64,000 bases of DNA from Galeopsis tetrahit (Eukaryota > Streptophyta > Magnoliopsida > Lamiales > Lamiaceae). The position numbers were made by a program, and so were the translations under genes. The stretch covers positions 4,836,001 through 4,900,000 of the forward strand of contig OY776132.1 in the NCBI GenBank assembly GCA_963675135.1, given 5' to 3'. Positions 45,915 to 56,559 of the stretch are shown piece after piece. The notes beneath the pieces are model-generated. The model was given only the letters and a program-made list of their open reading frames with translations, made no database searches and had not been told where the DNA came from. Numbering within the stretch: position 1 is the first letter of the stretch; every line of letters begins with the position of its first letter.

Positions 45915-46843
45915 GAAAGTTTGTTTGTTTGTTTGTTTTTTTTTTTTTTTTTTAAGGTTTACAAGATCATGATAGATAAATAGTAGTATAATTTTAAGCT
46001 CTAAATCTTCAAACCACACCAAATCTATTCGGCATTGTTGCCCCCATCCAATTGTAAGAAAGAGGAAAACGAGTGAAACTTTTATCCACCAAAAGAGCAC
46101 AAATCTTCATTTATCAATTTGAGACACCCCACACTAAGGTATCAACATATCAAAACAATAGAGATAAAATAATGAAGTCAAAGGATCACCAAGCACCAAG
46201 ATTCTCCAGGAAAATCCAAATCTCAAACACCAACAAGTCTCAAAAGAGGGAAAAACATGGTCTCAAAAGAGGGAAAACATGTCCCATAGAAGGGAAGCAG
46301 ACCGCATATAGCGTAGAGGAGTCGAACAAATCCGATGGCACCCTAACATAAAAACCATAAAACTAGAAGACACTATCGAAATAGAAATATAAGACTATCT
46401 AAAACAGGGACAAAAAACAAACAGAGGAACTGAAATGAAAGGGAAAACACTAATAATAAAACTATCTAGAAAACCATAAAAATTAATCAACGAAAAAAAT
46501 TGAGAAATAAAACGGAATCAACGGAACAATCATCCAAACGGTCACCGTAGCTCCGTTAGGATAGACTGTCCATTGTTTCCAACTAAATTCTATAAAAAAA
46601 CCTACATAAAATGTATTAAAAGATAAACATAAAATTGGAGGCGCGAGCGGATTTGGACGGCGGTGTCTGACTGGCGAATAGAAAACGGATGGGCGACGGG
46701 CGACGGAAGTAAAATCGTGAAAAGTCGACGAATTAGATCTGAATAAGCGCCGACTGATCTACATAACTTCTACACGAAAGAGAGGAAGAAAGGAGGGGAA
46801 GGGGAAAAGAGGCGTTGGTTAGGCTATTTTGGAAAGTTTGTTT
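45915..46843 (-). mobile_element. Non-LTR retroposon with poly-A tail and 12-bp target duplication
   Basis: The body (46831-45927 on the minus strand, about 905 bp) ends in an A-rich tail (T-run at 45937-45953 on the plus strand). GAAAGTTTGTTT stands on both sides (45915-45926 and 46832-46843), a target duplication of the length made by LINE machinery. The 5' part is GC-rich and 5'-leader-like; the rest has no reverse transcriptase or other known domain, so this is either an internally deleted LINE, a SINE-like element, or a processed non-coding RNA copy. Confidence 0.65.
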
Positions 46844-47387
46844 CTCTTAACTGTGCTTAATACATGAGACATGAGCCCCAAGACTCGAATATTAAGTTGA
46901 AGATCGGGCTCATATAGTTATATGTGACACCATTTAATACAAGATTCCATCTTTAAAAGAAAAGTTCGTTACTTTTAAGGAAAATTTATTACTATATATT
47001 AATCTAATCAAATACTCCATCAGTATAATTTAATTATTTTATTTCTATTCAACATCAGTATAGTTATTATTTTTTAAAATAAGTATTATTTACACCATTT
47101 TATCTTCTCCTTTCAATCTTCATTTATTTATTTAAATTATCATTTATTTATAAATAATTAGTATTTTATTAATTTTTTAATATTTTATCATTTATGTGTC
47201 AGTTTATAACCTCTATTTTTAGGGATGAAACTCATTAAATGAACAATTTAATATGAGTGAAATGACTTTCAGTAAAAATTAAACTTAAGACGCTTTAAGC
47301 CTTTAAATATTTTCTGGTCAAAGAAAACAAGGTCCAACCTGGCCCTAGTACTAGGGCCGCAGGGCCAACCATTGACATTTCTATATA
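46844..47387. other. AT-rich intergenic stretch
   Basis: No gene seen. A short hairpin, CCCTAGTACTAGGG, lies at 47343-47356. Confidence 0.4.
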
Positions 47388-47601
47388 CTCCATCTTTTCA
47401 ATTTTATAATTCACATTTTTCTTTTTCTGTTTTTTATGTTCAATTTTATAATTTTCATTTCTTAAAAAAAAATACTACTCCTACACACCACTTTATTTTC
47501 TTACACACTATTTTATTTATACTTATTTTCACTCTTCAAACTTTATTTTTTACATAAACAATCAATTAACCTTAAAACTCATTTTATAAAAATGGATGGA
47601 G
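47388..47601. mobile_element. Stowaway-like MITE, 214 bp
   Basis: Begins CTCCATC and ends GATGGAG, with TTTATAA-type inner inverted homology, and TA on both sides (47386-47387, 47602-47603). Confidence 0.65.
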
Positions 47602-48515
47602 TACAAATGATTGAAATAATTTAGTCGTCAAACTATGTTAAAAACTTAAAATGAAGAAATAAACAACCCCTTTAACAAGAATTAAAAAAAATATTGTGAG
47701 AGGATTAGGGAAATTAATTAGGTTTAACCACCGTATCTCCCAACTTGCTCTAAATTAGGAGATAATGGTATAGTACCAAATATTTTTATTAGGTCAGACA
47801 ATTGAGTATGAACCATAAAAATGATTAAAAATATGATATGATAATCTATCCTTTAATTTCCATTTGCAAATTAGAATGCCTATTTATGGATCATTCTATC
47901 TGGTCCCCCAATTTCTTAGATTTTACCTTTTGTCATTTTATAAGATTTTTGCATTCTTTTATTCTTTTTTTTCTTCTCACTCCTTTCTCTTTTATCTAAT
48001 TCTAAATTCCATTTTTTTCCAACTTTTTTCTATCTTTCTACCAATTCTTTTTATCAATTATCAATTTTCACAGTAAATATAATACACACACACATTTTAA
48101 AAAATATAAAAAATTTGCACTAGTTAATACTTCCCCATCCAAACTAAATATGTTTTAATTACTTTTTTATCCGTCCAAACTTAATACTTTTTATCCGTCC
48201 AAACTTAATACGCACATTTTTTATAAATAAAAATATTTATTTCCTCAGATCCATCAAAAAAATTATTCATTCAGTCCTTTAAAAAAAACATCATTTCTTT
48301 TTCTTTATGATTATCCTTCAACCACCACTTAATTTTACTTACAAAAATTACTTTATCATTAACGGAATTACAATATTTCATAACACATATACTTTATTTA
48401 TTTTACTCCTATCTTATAACTTGTGTAAAAGTAAAATGTACATCATTCATTTTTTTAATTCACACAATCACACATATTTTCTCAAAAAAAAAAAAAACAC
48501 AATTAATATCTAATA
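47602..48515. other. AT-rich intergenic stretch
   Basis: No gene seen. TTTTTATCCGTCCAAACTTA is repeated in tandem near 48165-48210, probably from a worn MITE. Confidence 0.4.
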
Positions 48516-48768
48516 CTCCCTCCATCCACCAAAAGTAGTCCCATGGTGGATGAGCACAAGTTTTAAGAAAAATGTAGATAAAGTAAGGGTATTATAGGGT
48601 ATTGTGGGGTCCATTGTGAATAAAGTGATTGTTTGTGAATAAAGTTGATGGCAAATTGAGTAATTAAATGATGTTTGAGGGGTGATGGTTTCCATAAAGT
48701 GTATTGGACTACATTTGGTGAATAAAGAAAATGAGGCAAATGGGACTACATTTCATGGACAGAAGGAG
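48516..48768. mobile_element. Stowaway-like MITE, 253 bp
   Basis: CTCCCTCCATCCACCAAAAG at the left and GACAGAAGGAG at the right; GTAGTCCCA and TGGGACTAC continue the inverted repeat. TA flanks both ends (48514-48515, 48769-48770). Confidence 0.78.
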
Positions 48769-49046
48769 TAAAATGTATAGGAATCACACTTATTAATTCG
48801 GAAATATTCCATTTGTCCGAATTCATTATGTCAATTTTTTGAAATTTGATGAATATTGTTTAATTTATGTATAAAATAGACATGTGGAAGGTATAATGAG
48901 ATATTGTGGGGGTCCATTTATAAATAAAATAATTATTTAATAATAAAATGATACTACAAATTAAATAAATAAGTAATAATTAGAGGGTGAATATTATTAT
49001 TTAAAAAATGAGAATAATAAAATTAAACAACACTTCAGAAATAATA

Positions 49047-49235
49047 CTCCATTCGTCCATTTATAAGCTTTCAATTTTGTCATTTTATTCAGTCGATCTA
49101 TAAGTTTTTCATATCATTTTTAACAAATACAATACTCTTTTAATTTTTTTTTTATATTTTATATTTTCTTTTTTATTCATATTTAATCACTTTTCTTAAT
49201 TTATGTGTCCAAAAAATTTATAGATGGAAGTGGAA
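49047..49235. mobile_element. Stowaway-like MITE, 189 bp
   Basis: CTCCATTCGTCCATTTATAA at the left mirrors TTTATAGATGGAAGTGGAA at the right; TA lies at both borders (49045-49046, 49236-49237). It sits about 460 bp upstream of the WEB-family start codon. Confidence 0.65.
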
Positions 49236-49694
49236 TATTGTTTCAAAATTGAACTAAAGTTTTTTTGTTTCTTTTTTGGGTTACCTTTTTCATCTTTATG
49301 CTGAAAAAAAAAAAGACAGTAGATTCACGCAGAGGACCGCTTCTTTAGCCTCTGAGATGAAGATCAGTAGGGGCATTTCCGTAATTTCAGTCTGCTAAAG
49401 GTGTTGAGATAGAAAGAACATCAGTTGTGGTCAATCCTGAAACAAAAAGCACCCAAATTATTCTTGTTTTTTCCCCTTTTTTTCTCTGTAATTTCTTCTC
49501 CACAATCGCTCTTTTGAACTCTAGTTCAACTAAATATCCTAGATTTAGGGTTATACTTATACTCTCAGTTTGAGTTGTATTCTGTATTCTTCTACAATGT
49601 TAGCGTTTCAGTAAAAAAAAAAAAACCTAGTTTTTCTGTGACGGAATTGGAACATATTTAGACAATCGCTGCCGAAACTTTCTTGATTTGAGCC
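49236..49694 (+). promoter_or_regulatory. Promoter and 5' leader region of the WEB-family gene
   Basis: A pyrimidine-rich stretch (about 49460-49510) and an A-run (49613-49623) precede the start codon. I cannot place the transcription start or a clear TATA box. Confidence 0.4.
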
Positions 49695-52658
49695 ATGTCT
49701 GCGAAATCCAAGTAAGTGGGCTACTATTTTTGATAATGGATCTGATTTAGGGTTTTGTTGTTTTTCCAATTTTGTTTGAGAATCCGTACTTCTAGGTTAT
49801 TTCTGCATTTCTGATGATCTGATAGTTATATCTCATAAACTGCTTACGGATTCTCATTTTCGTAACTAGTAGTTTAATGTGATTCTGAAAAAAATGTTTA
49901 TCAGTAATAGTTTGGTGAATTTTCTGTTCGATTTTTGAATATATGAAACGCCATTGTTGAATGGATGGGATTTCATGGGAAGATTGTGTATTTGAATTGA
50001 AACTCATAATAGTAGTTTTGGATTCCATGCCTTATATGCCCAATGGATGCATTTCTGGATCTTGCATTGTTGTTTTTTAATTAAGAAACATGCCTGGTAA
50101 TTGTGGTTTCTGCTTGTATAGATCTTCTTTATCTGGAACTCCGAACGCGAAATTGTCCCCTGCTACTCCTCGAGTTAGTAGGGGAGTAGCTAAACAACCG
50201 AGTGGTGATTCGGTTTCTTCAATACCAAATGGGCGTTTGTCAGTTGATCGATCTCCGGGATCTGTTACGTCTAAACCTAGAATCGAAAGGCTGTCTCCTA
50301 AGATCACCGTCACCCCCCCTCCTAAGATCACCATCACCCCCGCGGAGGTAAGTTCCATTTTAAAAATCTGTTGTCGTATAGTGTTGCATTGAATGTTAAT
50401 GTTGATCTTATGGTGCCTTGTAGAAAAAAATCACTCGGATTGGGAGACCTTCATCAGATCTTCAGGCTGAGTTAAGTCGAGCTCAGGAAGAACTGAAGAA
50501 GGCGAATGAGAAGTTGGTTTTGGTTGAAAAAGAAAAGGCGAATGCTTTTGAGGAAGTGAAAGAAGCGAAGAGATTGTGCGATGAAGCAAATGAGAAGCTC
50601 AGGGAAGCTTTGGTGGCTCAAAAAGTAGCGGAAGAAAACTCTGAAATCGAGAAGTTTCGAGCACTTGAGATGGAGCAGGTGGGCATGGATGTAACGAATA
50701 CGAAAAAGGATGAGGAATGGGAGAAAGAGTTGGAAGCAGTTAGAAACCAACATGCTGCTGACCTGGCGGCTCTTTTATCGACCAATGAGGAGCTTCAGAA
50801 TGTGAAGCAAGAATTGGCGATGACGTCAGCTGCTAAAAATCAGGCTTTAAAACATGCAGACGATGCGACAAAAATAGCTGAGATTCATGCAGAAAAGGTC
50901 GAAGCCCTTTCTGGCGAATTGCTTCATTTGAAAACAGAGCTTGATTCGAGGATTGAAATGGAGTCTAAATTAGTGTCTGAATTGAAATTGGAGATAGATT
51001 CTCTGAGAGAACAGCTTGAGAAGGCAAAGATTTTCGAGGAGAAATTGGTGGAAAACGAGGCAACGTTGGAGGAAGTTAATGTTGATCTCGAGGCTTCGAA
51101 AATGGCTGAATTTTACACGTGTAATTTAGTGGGTGAGTTGCATGCCAGAGTTGAAGAATTAACATTTCAAGCTGAGGAAGCGATTAGATTGGAGAAAACG
51201 ACATCAGAATCTCTTGAATCGGTTATGAAACAGCTTGAAGAAAATAAGGAATTATTGCATGATGCAAAATCTGAAATTGCCGTACTTAGTGAGAAAGTTG
51301 GGTTGTTGGAAATCACGTGTGAAAAGCAAAAAGGCGATCTACAGGAATCAGATCGTTGCCTCGAACGAGCTGAAACGGAAGTTTCTGAAATGGTGAAGAA
51401 GGTTGAACTTCTTGAGTCTGAGATTGAAGCTATAAAAGAAGAGAAAATCCAGGCATTGAAGAACGAAAATCTTGCAGAAGCTAATTTAAAAGCTCTGGTA
51501 GAAGAGAAAAACGAGCTCATAAACGAGCTGGGAACATCGAGGGACGAAGAGGAGAAAAGCAAGAAGGCGTTGGAAAGTTTAACGTTAGCTTTGCATGAAG
51601 TGTCGACTGAATCCAGAGAGGTGAAAGGAAAGCTGATATCTATTCAAGTTGAGCATGAGAATTACGAGAAGCAGATAGAGGACATGAAGTTGGTTTTGAA
51701 ATCGACAAATGACAAGTATGAAAGCATGATTGAAGATGCCAAAAACGAGATCAATGCTCTCACTCGTTCGGTTGAACAATCGAAGCAGGATTGTGATAAC
51801 TTGAGGGCTGAGTTGGAGGAAAAGGAGCAACATTTGATAAACTCTGTGAAGAAATCCGAAGAAGAGAATTCCCATATGGAAAATGAAATAAACAGGCTGA
51901 TTAATTTACTAAAAGCGGCTGAAGAAGAAGCGTGTGAAACGAGGGAGGAAGGAGATCGTTGGAGAAAGTCGTTTAAAGAAGCTGATTTAGAGGTGGTTTC
52001 TCTAAAGGGAGTTATTGATGAGGTTAAGGCCGAGACCATGAGATTGAACGAGAATTTGAGCGTGACGCAAGATGAATTTCGGAAAGTTCTTCTGGAAAAC
52101 GAGGATCTACGCAAAAGGGACGCAATTTCTCATGAGAAAATCGAGGAGTTATCAAAGATGCTTGAAGAAGCTCTAGCCAAAAAGCAAGTGGAAGAAAACG
52201 GTGAGCTCACAGATAGTGAAAAGGACTATGATGTCCTTCCTAAGGTAATCGAGTTTTCTGAACAAAACGGGAGAGGGGAAGAGAAGCTGCCTAATGTGGA
52301 GCTCTTATCTCAACCTATAATCGAGAAGATCAAGCCCGACTATCTTAGCAACTCGGAGTTTACGTTTGAGAACTCAATCGAGAAAGTAAAAGATAATGCA
52401 GATTCAACAGAAGTTGATCTTAAGATGTGGGAAAGCTGCAAGATTGATGCGAAGGATTTCTCTCCTGATGGAGAAACCGAGCAAGAATCGCTTGATGATG
52501 ATCTGGAATCGAAAACGGATGGTGGAGATGTGTCGACTGAAAGTCTTGGCAATGGTGGGACGTCGCCATCGAAGTCGAGCAGTCAGAAGAAGAAGAAACC
52601 ATTGCTGCACAAGTTTGGAAGCCTGCTGAAGAAGAAGGGGAGTAGCAATCAGAAGTAA
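49695..52658 (+). CDS. WEB-family coiled-coil protein (DUF827/WEMBL), three exons, 825 aa
   Basis: Exons: 49695-49711 (17 nt), 50122-50347 and 50424-52658. All introns are GT-AG (GTAAGT donors at 49712 and 50348) and the phases join to one frame of 825 codons plus stop. The start encodes MSAKSK, then a basic Ser/Pro-rich N-terminus of about 80 residues (SPATPRVSRG, RIERLSPK), then long Glu/Lys/Leu heptads (about residues 95-690) and a Lys-rich end (LLHKFGSLLKKKG). The order matches Arabidopsis WEB-family proteins At3g02930/At5g16730. Family members WEB1 and PMI2 act in chloroplast photorelocation movement through actin; this subgroup's own role is less clear, and a plastid location is only a prediction. 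No stop or frameshift seen: the best-preserved gene here. Confidence 0.92.
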
Positions 52659-54519
52659 TATCTGTTATGCATTTCTTAATGTGTTGTTAGCATAGTGAAT
52701 ATTTTTATATGGCACTTGAATTTGGTTGCTGAGTGCTTGTTTATTCTCTTGAAATTATTTGCCTTTTTAGAGGTTGGTTAGAAACTGAAAGTCTGAAAAT
52801 ATTTGTATCATCTTTAGATTCATTTCTAACTATGTAATGTGTGCCATTTTGTGTTCTACTTGGAATTCTTTATTTTATACTCCTTTCGTATAGATAACTT
52901 TTTGGTCTATACCACATTAATTTTTACACCAAAAAAAATAAAAAATTCACAACACTTTTATCTTCAATGTCTGTATTTGTAATAATACATTAGTTTTTGT
53001 TTGTAAGTGTGAAAATGATTAATAATTTATGAAAGAATCACATATTTTTTATTGGATTCGTATTCGAATAAAATTGAGAATAAAATTGAGCAACACTTGT
53101 TTGAAATTATTTTCACACATGAAATATGTCTAATTAAAATATTTTCTAAACAAATCGCGAGTAAAAAGTCTGAATTTGAGTCGTCTAAAAAATTTGTGCA
53201 TCGCAAGCAAGTTGTTTACTAGTACATGATTAATATAAAGATAAAAATGTAATACTAATTATGAAGAATTCACTCAAAAAATTAAGTGTTTAAAATATTT
53301 TTTAACTTGTAGTAGTACAAACAAAACAATACTTGAAAGTAAAAAAAAATTGTTTTAATTAAGTTTAACATTGATTACTAATCTTTATTTAAAATTATCT
53401 TGTTCTAAGTTTTTCATTTGTTTATTCTAGTGTTCCAACCTAAATTTTATACATATATATATTTCAATACTCACTATCTTTTTTTATATTTTCTATTTTC
53501 TGCAACTCTTTACCTTAACATTGCACTACAAATATACTAATCTCTATAAAAACGAAAAAGAAAAGATTTAGGGGGAAATTATTGTTAAGGTCATTTCACT
53601 AAGAGATTTATTTAATAGGGCATAGGTTTTTTTTTTTTTTTTTAAATCTATTAGAGTCAAAATGACACCTAATAAGACATTATTGCCCTTTACCCATTTA
53701 AATAATTTGAAATTAATAAAAATTAATTGAATTTACATCAAATCTTTTGAATTAATGCCGTTCCTGGTTATACGCATATTCCTAAAATTAAACAATTCGA
53801 ATTAATTGTTAATTATTCAAAAAAATAAAGTATTCAAATATTCCTAAAATTAAGCAATTCGAATTAATTGTTAATTATCCAAACAAATAAAGTAAAAAAT
53901 TCTACAATTCCCCATATGTTGAATATGCACATATATATATATGAAATAAATTATGAATTTTAATATGAACAGTGAAATGAATTTTGGTATGTAGAAATGG
54001 GTTATGAAGACATATGTTCATTTCAATATGAAGTTTAAAACTGCATACAGGACTGAATTTTTTGGTATGCATAAAATAACATGAACCAATGTGCACAGAG
54101 TGACATGCATATCAATATGCAAAATAGATGTGCACATTTGTAAATGACATATTCAAAAAGCGGTTTGTTGTGATGTAAGGATTTCATACTTAATTCCGTT
54201 AATATCACTGAAAAGAATTGTTCAGAATAATAAGACGAAGACATAAAATGATAATGCCTACATCGGTATCCATGTTTCATATGGAAAGTTCATTTTGATA
54301 TGAAGTTGATGAAGTTGTAAGAGCAGTATATGCACCTTTCAGATGCACTGCGAATAGCAATTGAATAATAAGTCTATCGAAATTCAAGCTGGAAAAGCTG
54401 ATTGTAAACCAAACAACATGTGAATAAAAATAAAGGTCGTTTCAATTTTGATGAATTTCCAACAAGTACATACTACAAAAAGAAATACAGCAAGTACATA
54501 CTAGGGAAAATGTGGGTGT
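52659..54519. other. 3' region of the WEB-family gene, then AT-rich intergenic DNA
   Basis: The first 200 bases or so are probably 3' untranslated region. A 62-bp unit (ATTCCTAAAATTAA...) is repeated at 53778 and 53840, and (AT)n lies at 53929-53942. From about 54300 the minus strand may be 3' untranslated sequence of the chimeric gene. No separate gene seen. Confidence 0.45.
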
Positions 54520-55909
54520 TCATATAAGCAGGCTAGATTGTGTATTTTGTTGGTGCCAGAGGATTGTCAATTTCAGAATCGAAATCGGCAGAAGTTGGTT
54601 GAAACTGTTCAAAGTAACACTATTCTTTGCAACAACAATCAATCCCTCATCGCCTATCCTTTTAGTTCTCCACCCATCGATATGAAGCTTCCTCCACTTC
54701 GCTCCTTCACAATACCTGGATACAAAAATAATAAAGAATTCTCTACACGAACGGATAGCTTAACGTGCAAATAAACACGTGTATACAATAATACATATTA
54801 GGAAGGAAGATAAACAAGTGAACAGTAAAATGCCCCTTTCCTCACATAAATGACAAAACACCATTATGATAATTCACTAAAACTACTGTATGATGTAAAA
54901 GCTTTCATAATTCACTAAACTACTTAAAGATTCAATAAGCAAACAAATATCCAAGAAAATTGAGTACCAATCACCTGGCATTGTTGATCTGATGAAACTT
55001 AATCCAGTAAACATCAGTATATGGCTCACAGTCTTCATCATCCATCGGCTTACATCTGAACAGAGTTAAGAGCACCATTATAATTCTGAAATTACAATCC
55101 AATTCCAACCCAATTTCTTAATATAAGAAGGATGCTATTTTTTAGATAATTTCATTCCGGTGATAAACAAAAGGAATTTAACATAATCTACTTCAAAATT
55201 GGTGAAAAACTGTTCCGAGGCTGAAACATTCATAAATAGGTGAGCTTGAATAGCTTATTTAGACGTATGAGTATGCACATCACTTACTCTGCAACTTGGC
55301 CATAAGTAGAGAACAATTTGAAGAGTTCATCGCCACACCCCAAAGAAGGAACATTCTGGATCTATTAGGCTTACTCAGCGAGACTCCGGACAAGGCACCG
55401 TTGCTATTGCTACTGTCATTCACAAATTATAGCAACTTAAGCAAATATGTGGAATCAGTATACTGCATCTTCACAGTCATGGATAAAACTAACCTTGGAA
55501 AAAGTTGCATCAATATCATGGATTGCCCTCAATAATGCTTCCCTCAACAATTCAAAGGGAAACAATCCATCAAAAATAGCTGATAACGTCACATTGAACC
55601 TGTACAAAAGTATCAATTAAAAAAAACTGAGTTCCTTCAAATACAACAATGCAGAATTACATTCAAGGTTGCCCCAATAAATATACTCACTCACATCCAA
55701 ACGACAGAAACAATATTTTACATAAATCAAAATGAACAGAGTCACGACAGAGTATCAACAAAGCGCCAGCTGATATCAAGTCAATTGTGAGAAAGAGGAG
55801 ATTGAATTTTACCGCAGGGGATGGCGATCTTACTTCTAAACAGGAGATTGAATTTTACCGCAGGGGAGGAGATTGAATTTTACCGCAGGAGATTGAACAT
55901 CACAGCCAT
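54520..55909 (-). CDS. Chimeric gene from PP2C, RBM48 and SKIP2-type F-box fragments
   Basis: Predicted minus-strand exons: 55909-55884, 55599-55494, 55361-55288, 55055-54975 and 54715-54520, all with GT/AG borders and matching phases, giving 160 aa. Exon 2 resembles a PP2C-type phosphatase (LLREALLRAIHDIDATFSK). Exons 3-4 match RNA-binding protein 48 (NVPSLGCGDELFKLFSTYG; then CKPMDDEDCEPYTDVYWIKF), part of its RRM. Exon 5 matches the LRR part of SKIP2/VFB F-box proteins (WRKLHIDGWRTKRIGDEGL) and then an unrecognised tail. Exon 1 (MAVMFNLL) is only inferred. The three sources are unrelated, so this is a product of fragment capture, typical of Pack-MULEs or Helitrons. No single source domain is complete: no PP2C active-site Asp set, no whole RRM, no F-box. 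Expression unknown. Confidence 0.6.
55796..55890. repeat. Three copies of a 22-bp repeat with embedded splice donor
   Basis: GAGATTGAATTTTACCGCAG occurs at about 55799, 55844 and 55869. On the minus strand each copy offers the same CTGCG/GTAAAA donor used in the proposed first exon of the chimeric gene. Confidence 0.75.
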
Positions 55910-56160
55910 GGTGGGGGAAGACCTCCGGCGAAGGTTTACAGCGACTCAGCGTGGGAGATGGAGTCCACGGCGAACAGATCAGCCATGGCGAAGGGGGCGA
56001 CGACCGTGGCCATGGAGGGGGCGGCGGGGAGGTCATGGGCAGCGACGACGGCGGCCAAGGTGGGGAGGGAGCTCGACCGATTGGGGTGGGGGGAGGGATC
56101 TAGGGTTTTGTTTTTTTGGGAATGAATGTGCCCTATAATTTGGGAATTAATTGATAACAA
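55910..56160 (-). other. GC-rich 5'-leader-like region upstream of the chimeric gene
   Basis: On the minus strand it starts with AAAACCCTAGATCCC, a common look for plant 5' leaders, and contains a 74-codon frame (56160-55936) with an Ala/Pro/Val-rich peptide (HPNRSSSLPTLAAVVAAHDL). Probably the 5' part of another source gene; not recognised. Confidence 0.4.
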
Positions 56161-56559
56161 TTAATTATGATTTTAAATTTCGAATTACATTTCAAATATA
56201 TAAATTAAATGAGTATATGAATATTAAGGGTAAATACGATTTTTTGACACTAAATTGACCTTATTAGGAAATTTTAAAAGTTGTATGTTTTAGTTGCTTA
56301 ATAGTCTATAGAAATGATCTAAAGTGGAATTACTTGCACCCCACCATCTCTTATTATACGATGCCGACTCATTAGTGAATGGTAGGGGTGGGCACAGTCC
56401 GTAAAAAAAAAAAGGGTGGGCACAGACTGGATCGGGATCGGTTTGGACTGGGAATCAGACGTAATTAATCCGGTCCAGATTGGAGTACGTGATTTGTCGT
56501 GAGATTGCTCGAATTTGTGGGTCAATTATGCTCTAGATATCAAGAAATTCTTACAACTT
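56161..56559. other. AT-rich stretch with a hAT-like fragment
   Basis: TAGGGGTGGGCAC (56384) and a second GGGTGGGCACAGAC (56413) resemble the end of hAT-type MITEs such as the one at 61924, but no other end was found. Confidence 0.4.

Noticed and set aside
46073..46351. 92-codon frame on the plus strand
   Set aside because: It is antisense to the poly-A retroposon, Lys/Ser-rich and without homology that I recognise.
48165..48210. Short direct repeats as a possible CRISPR-like array
   Set aside because: Only two copies with no spacer, in plant DNA; a worn MITE end is the simpler reading.
55360..55420. Plus-strand peptide DSGQGTVAIATV resembling the PP2C DSGSTATV motif
   Set aside because: It is on the strand opposite to the PP2C-like exon and is broken by a stop soon after; taken as chance.
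53560..56290. Possible long terminal inverted repeats (MULE-type) around the chimeric gene: GGGTAAA and CTTATTAGG words near 53665-53695 and 56229-56270
   Set aside because: Only short words match, order differs, and no 9-bp target duplication was found. Carrier left unassigned.
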